DNA of 12,477 bases from DASPXY01 sp038227745 (GCA_038227745.1 JBBRPS010000248.1:1-12477); one strand, 5' to 3'. Positions 1 through 6,855 are shown, counted from the first letter of the stretch. Notes: generated by a model from the letters alone, not told the origin. A program made the numbers and translations.

Positions 1-1
1 T

Positions 2-118
2 CGCTGGGCATTGTCCGTGCAGCTTCAGAACAAAACCGTTACGGGCAGCATCGAGAAGAAACGCCTCCAGACAGGATGGAACGACAAGAACTTGGAGAAG
101 CTATTGGAGCTTTTTTAG
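2..118 (+). CDS. C-terminal end of an unrecognised protein (partial)
   Basis: An open frame enters from the left edge and ends at TAG 116-118, giving 38 residues that begin RWALSVQLQNK and end LEKLLELF. Codon and residue choice (Lys/Glu/Leu-rich helical tail) look like genuine coding, and the stretch is visibly less GC-rich than the rest of the window. That, and the neighbouring broken genes, would fit the end of a mobile-element gene such as a transposase, but I do not recognise the family and no motif is visible. A weak 5-bp stem followed by T residues (98-116) overlaps its last codons and could act as a poor terminator. Confidence 0.4.
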   Translation, partial: RWALSVQLQNKTVTGSIEKKRLQTGWNDKNLEKLLELF

Positions 119-152
119 GGTTTTTGATGCGATTACCCTGCTTGCTCACCCC

Positions 153-290
153 TCAAAAGAGGACGGCCTGGCACACGGTGAAGACGACGAAATAGATGCT
201 GGCCAGCACGCAGATTGCCAGGAAGAGGGCCGCGGCCCACGCCCCGGGCGGCAACCCGCCGCCCGGGCCGCCTCTCTGGTTCTCCTCCAT
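153..290 (-). CDS. Small single-pass membrane protein, hypothetical
   Basis: Reading leftward from ATG 288-290 to TGA 153-155 gives 45 residues. The first 17 are Gly/Pro-rich and polar (MEENQRGGPGGGLPPGAW). They are followed by an uninterrupted hydrophobic stretch of about 26 residues (AAALFLAICVLASIYFVVFT...) that runs almost to the C-terminus. This is the pattern of a tiny inner-membrane protein with one helix. G-rich sequence just upstream of the ATG could serve as a ribosome-binding site. The gene is divergent from the plus-strand membrane gene that begins near 345, so the short space between them should hold both promoters. I do not recognise a family. Its small size and the high GC mean chance cannot be excluded, although the hydrophobic run is long and clean. 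Confidence 0.45.
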   Translation of the reverse strand: MEENQRGGPGGGLPPGAWAAALFLAICVLASIYFVVFTVCQAVLF

Positions 291-311
291 CCCCGCAGCC
301 CCCGGTCATTT

Positions 312-455
312 GGTAGTGTCCGTGCAGTATTGCCAACCTTCAAAATGCCAGCTATTTCCGCGAACTCCGGAAGCGCCGACTTTTCGGCGCCGAACCGGCA
401 ACCGTCTACTCGCACAAGACTTACGTCATCTTGGCAATACTGCGGGGACACCACC
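312..455. repeat. Imperfect 25-bp inverted repeat enclosing 94 bp (MITE-like or invertible)
   Basis: The arm at 312-336 matches the reverse complement of 431-455 at 22 of 25 positions, with GCAGTATTGCCAA fully identical at the inner end. The whole unit is 144 bp. A second small hairpin sits in its middle (GCGCCGA 373-379 with TCGGCGC 384-390). Long outer arms around a short non-coding-sized interior are typical of miniature inverted-repeat elements. No clear target duplication flanks it. All of its frames happen to be open, so the reading on either strand across it is uncertain. The right arm lies inside the apparent 5' coding part of the following gene. Confidence 0.55.
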
Positions 456-1341
456 TCACCTTGCTGCTGGCCCTCGCGGCCGCCGCCGTCAAGCTGTGCA
501 TGCGCTACCGCGAGAGCGGCTTCAAGGGAATGCTCGCCCCGGGGCGGTCACCCTCGGGCTGATAGCCGTCGTCTTCGGGAGCTACTTCGGCTACCAACTG
601 CTGTCCCGCACGCCGCGGGCCCAGGGGCCGAAGGCGCCGCCGCCGGGCTTCATGACCGGTGCGGCCATCTACGCGATGGTCCACGCCGACCTCGAAGCGC
701 AGCCCGGCGACCGGCAAGCGCAGCGGCGCTACTTCAGTCTGGCCCATCTCCTCCATCAGCCGGGCGTCACCGAGGAGGTGCTTCGGGCGCACCGCCTCGC
801 CCTCCCCGAGACCGTTCAGTCGTTCACCCGGTCGGGCCGGGCGGTGCTGCACGCCGTCGCCAAGTCTCAGGACACGATCTTCGCCATCGACCTCGACCAG
901 CTCGGCTGGGACGCGAGCCACTGGGCGCGGCTGCTCAAGGGCTACCGCTACGGCCTGGACTATGAAACCGCCGCCGCGGTCTACCGCAAGACCGGCTGCG
1001 CCCAGCCGCTGATCCGCGGCGACTGGTTCGTCCTCGCGGTCCACGGCACAGCGCTGGGGCGCGAGCTGCGCGGGGGCGCGGACGATCCGCTCATGGGCCA
1101 CTGCGCGGAGGCCGTCCAACAGGTCGGCGACTGGTATCAGCGCGACCTGACCCGCGAGACGATGGCGGCGGAGCTGGGCCTGGCGACGCCGGACGAGTTG
1201 GCGGCCAGGCAACGGCTGACGGGGCTTGATCCGCAGCGGCCGCTGCCGCGCGCGGAGTGGGAAGCGGTGCAAGGGGCCGTGTCGCGCTTCCAGAAGACTG
1301 CCCGCTCGCTGGGCCTGGCGGGCTGCTACTCGGAACTGTGA
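345..1341 (+). pseudogene. Two-helix membrane protein with a planctomycete cytochrome-associated-type domain, frameshifted
   Basis: Two frames together make one sensible protein. Upstream, the frame with YFRELRKRRLFGAE and hydrophobic LTLLLALAAAAVKL (about 350-544) has no in-frame ATG until 500 and hits TGA at 560. The next frame continues it with a second hydrophobic helix (VTLGLIAVVFGSYFGYQLL, about 547-603) and runs to TGA 1339-1341. The switch falls in the run CCCCGGGG (537-544), and one missing G would explain it. The soluble part has AAIYAMVHADLE, RRYFSLAHLLHQ, DTIFAIDLDQLGW and IRGDWFVLAVH. From memory, these resemble the N-terminal module of large planctomycete secreted proteins that go on to cytochrome-c domains. 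No CxxCH haem motif is present here. The start is uncertain because the 5' end lies in an inverted repeat. It may be a decayed gene or a functional gene with a sequencing error. Confidence 0.55.
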
Positions 1342-1404
1342 CCGGAAAGGGTGAGGAGGACCAAACCATGAAAGTGCTCGCTCTCCGGCTGGCGGCCGGT
1401 CTGG

Positions 1405-3141
1405 ATGAAGCTCGGGTGGGGAAAACAGCCGGCCCAGCCCGGTACCGTATGGGTGAAGACGGACGACGTCCGGAAAGCGCTGCCCAGGCAGGCGGTGCTC
1501 ATCGAGATGGTCCGCATCACGCCCACGGCCGGCAAGCCGCGCTACGCCGCGTGGGTCATCCCGCCGGCCGGCGCGGGGGCGGTGCGCGTCTTCGACCTGG
1601 GCGACGCGGCCGCCGTCGAGGCCGACATCGCCGCCGTCCGCAAGGGCCTGGACGGTGCGCTGACGGAGATCCGCCGCTACGACGAGGCGAACGCGGAAGC
1701 AGAGCTGAAGAAGGCACTGACGGCGGTCGCCGTCCGCCTCCTGCGGCCGCTGGAGCCGGCCATCAGCTCGTACGAGGAGTGGGTCCTGAGTCCGGACGGC
1801 CCGTTGTGGCTGCTGCCGTGGGCGGCGCTGCCCCTGAGCGACGGCCGTTACGCGGTCGAGGGGCACACGCTCCGGCTGCTCATTTCCGGTCGCTACCTCG
1901 CCCAGCGCCTGACGGAGACGGCTGGGGGGCAGGGCCGTGGTGTTCGCCAACCCGGCGTTCGACGCCACGCCGACGTCGCCGATGGGGGCGGGCCCGACGC
2001 CGGCGCTCGACCGCGGCCGGGCGCCCCATTGCGGAATTGCCTCCAACTGGGGGAAGGTCGGGCAGACCGCGAGCCGGAATTGACCTACGCCATCTTTTTG
2101 GCCCAGGCGGAGGCGTCGCGCGGCTGGAAAGACCCGGAGTGGGCAAAGTGGTTCGCGGCCAAAGCCGACCTGCTGGCCACGAAGGTGCCGCCGGAGGTTC
2201 GCAAGAAAGTGACGGATCCCAGGCGGATGGTGCGAGATCAATTGAAACAGGCTAATGCTCAGATAGCCGGCCGTCAGGCCCCGGAGCACGAGAAGCTCAT
2301 CGAATTGTTGAGCGATGAGATGACCGACGACCCCGGGCCGTTCACTCCCGCGGAACGGGACGTGAAGGAAGCGTGGCTCGCCACCGAGTTCGGCAACCCG
2401 GCGGGGCTCGACCAGGCCACGCTGGATCGATTCGAGAGGGAGGAGGAAAAGAAAACCAGAGAGCGGTTCGCGGCCCTGGAGGAACTGAGCGGACAACGAA
2501 AGGAGTTGACCGCCCGGCAAAAAGAGGAACGAGCCCGGCCGGCCGGGACCGACCCGGCGGCGGTCGAGCAGCTGAAGGCCCGCCACCTCCGCGAACAGGA
2601 AGCCCTGGAGGCCGCCCTGTGGAAGAAGTGGCAGCACCTGGGTTCCGAATACAAGGCGGCCGTGAAAAGCAGCCGCCTCCTGGCCGTCCTGGAGGAGGAG
2701 GGGCCGGAGGTGAAGCAGGCCCGGGACGAGGAGAGCAGAAAAATCGAGGAGGACGCCAAGTACCACAAGGTCGGCAAGCCCTACCAGGCGGCCCTGCAAA
2801 CGCTGCGCGACTGCGAGAGGGCGGCGCGCGCGGATTCGCCGGCCCAGCAACGGAAACGGGCGCGAGACGTCCTTCCCCGATTGCGTTTGGCGCTGGAGGC
2901 CCAGGTGCGGAAGACCGGCGAAGAGCACGGCGACGCGGCGTTCATCCGCCACGTCCTGGGAGTGGTACTCCAGACGGCCGGCGACGGGGACGGGGCGCGG
3001 CGCGAGCTGGGGCAAGCGTGGCGCACCCGGCAGAACCTGTTCGGCGACAACCACCCGGACACGGTCGCCAGCCGCAAGGCCCTCGACGCGCTGGGGGGGC
3101 CGGGCCAGTCCACGTCTCCACAACCCGCACCGGAGACGTAA
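1405..3141 (+). CDS. CHAT-domain fragment joined to a coiled-coil / TPR-like C-terminus
   Basis: This is a single open frame of 578 residues. Residues about 20-170 read as the front half of a CHAT (caspase HetF-associated) domain: DDVRKALPRQAVLIEMVRI, RYAAWVIPP, RLLRPLEP, VLSPDGPLWLLPWAALPL and the following GRYAVEGHTL. The frame then departs from CHAT at a G run (1924-1929). The continuation RAVVFANPAFDATP is in the next frame and ends at TGA 2081-2083. The His and Cys catalytic motifs of CHAT proteases are not seen in any frame. From about residue 226 the same ORF becomes a charged helical region, strongly coiled-coil-like at about 342-455. It ends in a TPR-like pair with FGDNHPDTVASRKALDAL (about 535-555). 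TPR normally precedes CHAT, so this is probably a composite of two gene fragments. The better Shine-Dalgarno (GAGGAGGA, 1353-1360) serves ATG 1368 in another frame, so the true start is doubtful. Confidence 0.6.
   Translation: MKLGWGKQPAQPGTVWVKTDDVRKALPRQAVLIEMVRITPTAGKPRYAAWVIPPAGAGAVRVFDLGDAAAVEADIAAVRKGLDGALTEIRRYDEANAEAELKKALTAVAVRLLRPLEPAISSYEEWVLSPDGPLWLLPWAALPLSDGRYAVEGHTLRLLISGRYLAQRLTETAGGQGRGVRQPGVRRHADVADGGGPDAGARPRPGAPLRNCLQLGEGRADREPELTYAIFLAQAEASRGWKDPEWAKWFAAKADLLATKVPPEVRKKVTDPRRMVRDQLKQANAQIAGRQAPEHEKLIELLSDEMTDDPGPFTPAERDVKEAWLATEFGNPAGLDQATLDRFEREEEKKTRERFAALEELSGQRKELTARQKEERARPAGTDPAAVEQLKARHLREQEALEAALWKKWQHLGSEYKAAVKSSRLLAVLEEEGPEVKQARDEESRKIEEDAKYHKVGKPYQAALQTLRDCERAARADSPAQQRKRARDVLPRLRLALEAQVRKTGEEHGDAAFIRHVLGVVLQTAGDGDGARRELGQAWRTRQNLFGDNHPDTVASRKALDALGGPGQSTSPQPAPET
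1922..2083 (+). pseudogene. Out-of-frame continuation of the CHAT domain
   Basis: In the frame starting at 1922 the sequence reads LGGRAVVFANPAFDATP and continues to TGA 2081-2083. The pattern 'AVVFANPAFD' is the strand that normally follows the PDGPLWLLPWAAL block in CHAT domains, so the family resemblance moves from one frame to the next at the six-G run 1924-1929. Removing one G would fuse the two parts as TETAGGRAVVFANPAFD. Even then the domain stops about 50 residues later, before the catalytic His and Cys segments, so repairing the indel alone would not restore a full protease domain. Confidence 0.5.
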
Positions 3142-3327
3142 CCGGCCGCGCCGCGGGTGACCGCCCGCGACGTCGCCGTCAAAGTGCTCTCCAAGGACCT
3201 GGCCGCCAAGCCGGCGTTCGTGCAGCGCTTCCTGCGCGCGGCCCGCGTCATGGCCCGCCTTGACGGCGGCCCGCGGCGACCCTACCTCAAGCCCTGTCGC
3301 CTTGACGGCACTGCTGTACGTCCCTGA
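3142..3327 (+). pseudogene. Remnant of a Hanks-type Ser/Thr protein kinase N-lobe
   Basis: Directly after the stop of the preceding ORF, and in the same frame, the sequence reads VTARDVAVKVLSKDL and then PAFVQRFLRAARVMARLD. The first block is the kinase beta-3 strand with the ATP-binding lysine (VAVKVL). The second is the alpha-C helix, which normally reads FLREARVMARLDHPNIV; here the conserved Glu of FLREA is Ala. The kinase match stops at MARLD (about 3264) and the frame closes at TGA 3325-3327. No glycine loop, catalytic HRD or DFG motif is nearby, so this is a dead fragment. Bacterial kinases of this type are abundant in planctomycetes, often with TPR or WD40 tails, and similar pieces lie on both sides. 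Confidence 0.6.
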
Positions 3328-3334
3328 GGTATTC

Positions 3335-4498
3335 ATGGTGCGAACGTGCAAGCCCTGGGCGGGCTTCCTCGCCCTTCTCCTCGCCCTCCCCTGCAACGCC
3401 GGCGCGGACGCCGGCCCGCTGCTGGCCCGCATCAAGGCCGTCGGCAAGGAGGGCGCCGGGAACGCCGCGGCCGCGAAGGCCTGGAAGGAGTTGACGGCGC
3501 AGGGGCCGGCCGTGCTGCCCGCCGTCCTCGCCGCCCTCGACGACGCCGGCCCCGTCGCGGCCAACTACCTGCGCGCCGCCGTCGAGGTCATCACCGACCG
3601 GGCGCTGGCCGCCGGCAAACCGCTGCCGCGCGAACAGCTTGAGGCCTTTGTGGGCGACACGCGCCACGCCGGCGCGGGCCGCCGCCTCGCCTACGACTGC
3701 CTCGTCCGCATCGACCCGAAGACGCCGGATCGCCTCCTGCCCGGCATGCTCGACGACCCGGGCGCCGAGCTGCGCCGCGACGCCGTCGCCGTCGTCCTCG
3801 CGAAGGCCAAGGCCCTGTCCGATGGGAAGGACACCGCCGCCGCGACCGCCGTGTACCGCAAGGCGCTGCAGCACGCCCGCGACCGCGACCAGGTCCAGCT
3901 CATCGCGAAGCAGCTCAAGGCGCTGGGCGCTGAAGTCGATCTGACGAAGCACTTCGGCTACGTCACGCACTGGCTGGTGGCCGGCCCGTTCGACAACAGC
4001 GGCGGCGCCGGCTTCCACAACGCCTACCCGCCGGAGAAGGGCGTGGGCCCCACGGCCGTCTACCGCGGCAAGGACGGCAAGGAGGTGCGCTGGAAGGAGC
4101 TTGTCGCCACTAAACCGCTCGGCGAAGTGGACTTCAACGCGATCTTTGGCGAGCTGAAGGGCGTGACGGCGTACGCCTTCGCGGCCATCGAGTCCCCGGC
4201 CGAGCGGCCCGTGGAGCTGCGCGCCACGAGCAACGACGCGGTGCGCATTTACCTCAACGGCAAGGAAGTCTTCGCGCGTGAGGAGTACCACCACGGCACG
4301 CGCATGGACCAGCACGTCGGCCGCGGCGTGCTGAAGGCCGGCCGCAACGAGATCCTCGTGAAGGTCTGCCAGAACGAGCAGACCGAGGAGTGGACGCGGC
4401 AGTGGCATTTCCAGCTCCGGGTCTGCGATGCGCTGGGCGGCGCCGTGCCGCTGACGGTGGTGACCCAAGGGAAAAAGGACACCAGCCCGAAGCGCTAG
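3335..4498 (+). CDS. Secreted HEAT-like repeat protein with C-terminal beta-sandwich module
   Basis: The protein has 387 residues. ATG 3335 is preferred over the upstream in-frame ATG 3260 because TGAGG (3324-3328) sits just before it and a clear signal peptide follows (hydrophobic FLALLLALP, then CNAGADA). A Cys at 20 is preceded by Pro, so it is not a good lipobox; expect periplasmic export. Residues about 45-200 form helical HEAT-like units (VLPAVLAALDD, LLPGMLDDPGAELRRDAVAVVL). Residues about 207-375 start with WLVAGPFDN and contain LRATSNDAVRIYLNGKEVF. This is the type of module planctomycete secreted proteins carry next to carbohydrate-binding or PA14-like sandwiches. The molecular role is unknown. 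The last codons and TAG stop lie inside a 44-bp palindrome, so the SPKR tail is repeat-derived. It is followed 90 bp later by the beta-propeller gene and probably co-transcribed. Confidence 0.8.
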   Translation: MVRTCKPWAGFLALLLALPCNAGADAGPLLARIKAVGKEGAGNAAAAKAWKELTAQGPAVLPAVLAALDDAGPVAANYLRAAVEVITDRALAAGKPLPREQLEAFVGDTRHAGAGRRLAYDCLVRIDPKTPDRLLPGMLDDPGAELRRDAVAVVLAKAKALSDGKDTAAATAVYRKALQHARDRDQVQLIAKQLKALGAEVDLTKHFGYVTHWLVAGPFDNSGGAGFHNAYPPEKGVGPTAVYRGKDGKEVRWKELVATKPLGEVDFNAIFGELKGVTAYAFAAIESPAERPVELRATSNDAVRIYLNGKEVFAREEYHHGTRMDQHVGRGVLKAGRNEILVKVCQNEQTEEWTRQWHFQLRVCDALGGAVPLTVVTQGKKDTSPKR

Positions 4499-4527
4499 CG
4501 AGGGATCCCTCGCTTGCGCTTCGGGCT
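4484..4527. repeat. 44-bp near-perfect palindrome at gene end
   Basis: The arm 4484-4505 (AGCCCGAAGCGCTAGCGAGG...) matches the reverse complement of 4506-4527 at 21 of 22 positions, with no loop and GGATCC at the centre. The single mismatch, T4496, creates the TAG stop of the upstream gene; the opposite arm would read AAG there. It could fold into a very stable hairpin in RNA, but no U-tract follows, so it is not a classical terminator. From memory, sequences encoding SPKRKRG and SLALRA peptides of this kind are dispersed in planctomycete genomes, so this is probably one copy of an interspersed palindromic repeat. Confidence 0.8.
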
Positions 4528-4588
4528 TGTATCCTTCCTCCGCTGCGAAGATAACAAGACAAAACACCCGCCAAGAGGTTCGGCACGC

Positions 4589-5812
4589 ATGACCCACCAA
4601 AGGGCTTTTTCGCTCGTTATCCTCTTCGTCTCGCTCGTCTCATTCTCCGTGCGCGCCGCCGACTGGCCGCAGTGGCGCGGGCCGGGCGGCTCCGGCGTCG
4701 CGCACGAGAAGGGCCTGCCGGTCACGTGGAGCGCCACCGAGAACGTGCGCTGGAAGGCCGCTCTGCCTGGCCGCGGCCTGTCGGCGCCGGTGATCGCGAA
4801 CGGCCGCGTCTACGTCACCGCCTGCAGCGGCCCGGACGAGGAGCGGCTTCACGTCCTCTGCTTCGACGAGGCGGGCGGCAAGAAGCTCTGGGAGCGCAGC
4901 TTCCGGGCGACCGGCACCACGCTCTGCCACCCCAAGACGAACATGGCGGCGCCGACGCCCTGCACCGACGGCAAGCACGTCTACGCCCTGTTCGCGACGC
5001 AGGACCTGGCGTGCCTGGACGCCGCCGGCAACCTCGTCTGGTATCGCTCGCTGACCGGCGACTACCCGACGGTCGGCAACAACGTCGGCATGGCGTCATC
5101 GCCGGTGCTGTGGAAGGACCTGCTGCTCATCGCGGTGGAGAACGCGGGCGAGTCGTTCGGCGTGGCGATCGACAAGAAGACGGGGAAGAACCGCTGGCGG
5201 GTGGCGCGGCCGCGCGGCATCAACTGGGTGACGCCGGCGGTGATCGAACACGGCGGCCGGGCGGAGGCGGTGTTCCAGTCGGGCGGCGACGTGACGGCGT
5301 ACGACGCGGCGACGGGGACGAGCCGCTGGACGTTCGCGGGCAAGGGGATCTCGACGATCCCGTCGCCGGTCTACGCCGACGGGTTGCTGCTGGTGCCGGG
5401 GGAGCGCTTCCTGGCGCTGAGGCCGGAGACGAGCGGCGAGGCGCCGCCGCAGGTCTGGAGCAGCAACAAGCTGCCGACCGGGTACGCCTCGCCGGTGGCG
5501 TACGGCGGCCGGGTGTACACGGTGTCGGCGAAGGGCGTGGTGAACTGCGCCGACCTGGCGACGGGCAAGCCGCTGTGGAGCCAGCGGCTGGAGGGGGCGT
5601 TCGCGGCGTCGCCGCTGGCCGCCGGCGGCAAGATCTACGTGGTCAACGAGGACGGCGCCGCCACGGTGCTGCGCGCGGGCGCCAGGGCGGAGGTGCTGGG
5701 CGGCGGCGAGGTGGGCGAGAAGATCCTGGCGTCGCCGGTGGCCGCCAACGGGGCGCTGTACCTGCGCTCCGACGGGCACCTGTATTGCATCGCGGAGAAA
5801 AAGGGGCGCTGA
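4589..5812 (+). CDS. Secreted PQQ/BamB-like beta-propeller protein
   Basis: The protein has 407 residues. ATG 4589 has AAGAGG (4573-4578) ten bases upstream. An in-frame TTG at 4514 lies inside the palindrome and is unlikely. The N-terminus is a signal peptide (FSLVILFVSLVSFSVRA) with cleavage expected after Ala23, leaving a mature ADWPQWRGP start. That opening is characteristic of planctomycete and verrucomicrobial PQQ-like repeat proteins. Blade units recur through the chain: VIANGRVYVTA, CFDEAGGKKLWE, CLDAAGNLVWYRSL, AIDKKTGKNRWR, AYDAATGTSRWTF, CADLATGKPLWSQ and a final ASPVAANGALYLRSDGHLYCI. These are the A-x-D-x-x-T-G-x-x-W repeats of a seven- or eight-bladed propeller related to BamB. 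No quinone-dehydrogenase catalytic or haem motif is seen, so a binding or scaffold role is more likely than enzymatic use of PQQ. The stop lies ten bases before the DUF2721 gene, so they are probably one operon. Confidence 0.92.
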   Translation: MTHQRAFSLVILFVSLVSFSVRAADWPQWRGPGGSGVAHEKGLPVTWSATENVRWKAALPGRGLSAPVIANGRVYVTACSGPDEERLHVLCFDEAGGKKLWERSFRATGTTLCHPKTNMAAPTPCTDGKHVYALFATQDLACLDAAGNLVWYRSLTGDYPTVGNNVGMASSPVLWKDLLLIAVENAGESFGVAIDKKTGKNRWRVARPRGINWVTPAVIEHGGRAEAVFQSGGDVTAYDAATGTSRWTFAGKGISTIPSPVYADGLLLVPGERFLALRPETSGEAPPQVWSSNKLPTGYASPVAYGGRVYTVSAKGVVNCADLATGKPLWSQRLEGAFAASPLAAGGKIYVVNEDGAATVLRAGARAEVLGGGEVGEKILASPVAANGALYLRSDGHLYCIAEKKGR

Positions 5813-5822
5813 GGGCGGTTGG

Positions 5823-6328
5823 ATGGATCCGCTCACGGCAAACCCGTTCGCGGTCTTCACTTTCATCGTGGCGCCGGCAGTCCTGACCAACGCCTCGTCG
5901 GTCATGGGCCAGCAGACGGCGAACCGCTTCGCCCGCGCCATCGACCGCGCCCGCAGTCTCGCGAAGGAGGTCAGGGGCCACGAGAACGACGCCGACCCGG
6001 AGACCGCGCTGCGCGTCCGGCAGTTGGCGTCCGCGGAGCGGCGGGCCTTGCTGCTGGTCCGGGCGCTGACCGCTTTCTACGGGGCCGTCGGCGCGTTCGC
6101 CGCCGCCAGCCGCGCCGCCCTCTTCGGCGCCGTCGCGGTGACCGCCGGCAGTATCGCCCTGCGCGACGTCGCCCTGTGGGTGGCGCTGGCCGGCGGCGCC
6201 ACCGGCGTCGGCGGCCTGATCGCCGGGCCGGGCTGCTCGTGCTCGAGACGCGCCTGGCGCTGGCGATCCTGCGCGAGGAAACCGACTTGCTCTGCCGGCG
6301 CCGTTCCAGGGGCGCCCCCAGGGACTGA
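5823..6328 (+). CDS. DUF2721-family membrane protein, frameshifted near the 3' end
   Basis: The start MDPLTANPFAVFTFIVAPAVLTNASS is typical of DUF2721 proteins: a short first helix and a NASSV segment. It is followed by RFARAIDRARSLAKEV, then ALLLVRALTAFYGAVGAFAAAS and ALWVALAGGATGVGGLIAG helices. The ATG at 5823 follows GAGGG about eight bases upstream and lies ten bases after the beta-propeller gene. At about 6225-6232 (GGGCCGGG) the family sequence leaves the frame. The family-like ending GLLVLETRLALAILREETDLLCRRR lies in another frame and stops at TGA 6326-6328. One missing G would join them as LIAGAGLLVLETR, for about 168 residues. Without repair the first frame continues with Arg/Ser/Pro-rich, unrelated sequence to a stop at 6386. 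The function of the family is unknown. Confidence 0.75.
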
Positions 6329-6381
6329 CGCGCCCGTCCGGTGGCATGGAGCGAGGTCCCGGCCCCTGAGCTATCCCCGGG

Positions 6382-6808
6382 GCTAATTGGGCGATGCTGA
6401 GGACGCTAGAGCGAGTTCCCAGACCTATACCGTCTCCCCCGCGCTGGCGAGGCGCTTGCCGTCGGGCGTGAAGGCCACCGCGGTGACGGCGTCGCGGTGG
6501 CCCTTGAGGGTGAAGGTGTCCATGCCGGTCTGCACGTCCCACACCTTGACGGTCGTGTCCGCCGAGCCGCTGGCGAGTCGCTTCCCGTCCGGGCTGAAGG
6601 CCAGGCCGCGCACGACGCACGTGTGCCTCTTCTTGAAGGTGTGCCGTGCGGTCCCCGTCCGCACCTTGCCGCCCGTCTCCGCGTCCCAAAGGCGGACCGC
6701 CCAGTCGTCCCCGGCACTGGCGAGCAGCTTGCCGTCGGGGCTGAACGCCACGCCGTGGGCGCCGCCTTCGTCCAGCGCCGCGCCCGCACCGTGAACGGCT
6801 CCGGCCAC
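6382..6808 (-). pseudogene. WD40-repeat remnant with in-frame TAG
   Basis: Read leftward from a GTG at 6808, the frame encodes two whole WD units (GVAFSPDGKLLASAGDDWAVRLWD and GLAFSPDGKRLASGSADTTVKVWD) and most of a third (LKGHRDAVTAVAFTPDGKRLASAG). It stops at TAG 6425-6427. Directly beyond the stop, in the same frame, comes VWELALAS, which is the expected end of the third blade. The TAG therefore looks like a nonsense change inside the TV-x-VW motif, for example from AAG. Frame closure is at TAG 6382-6384. A propeller needs about seven units; only three are left, with no signal peptide, kinase domain or normal start. It is best read as debris of a larger WD40 protein, a class common in planctomycetes. 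The intact part alone is 127 residues. Confidence 0.65.
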
Positions 6809-6855
6809 CCTTGACCGGCGCGCCGGGCGCGCGACAATGGTGTCTATATACCGGA

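Noticed and set aside
98..116. Stem AAGCT/AGCTT followed by T residues as a rho-independent terminator
   Set aside because: The stem is only five base pairs and lies inside the last codons of the partial gene; too weak to call as a separate feature.
13..326. TGTCCGTGCAG at 13-23 and again at 316-326, as a possible element boundary
   Set aside because: Only 11 bases are shared and the flanks do not match; repeats of that length are expected by chance in a window of this size.
537..544. Programmed ribosomal frameshifting at CCCCGGGG
   Set aside because: There is no slippery heptamer with supporting downstream structure that I can argue for, and two other genes show the same type of single-G break, so an indel or sequencing error explains it more simply.
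3260..3334. ATG 3260 as start of the HEAT-like gene
   Set aside because: The added 25 residues overlap the kinase remnant in another frame and mask the signal peptide that begins at ATG 3335.
505..3564. Long minus-strand open frame of about 1000 codons opposite the left-hand genes
   Set aside because: Its translation is Arg/Gly/Leu/Pro-rich low-information sequence with no domain pattern, while the plus strand over the same bases shows CHAT, TPR and kinase motifs. Long antisense frames are expected at this GC.
4514..4588. TTG at 4514 as start of the beta-propeller gene, adding 25 residues
   Set aside because: It lies inside the palindromic repeat, would put a charged stretch before the signal peptide, and has no ribosome-binding site, whereas ATG 4589 has AAGAGG at suitable spacing.
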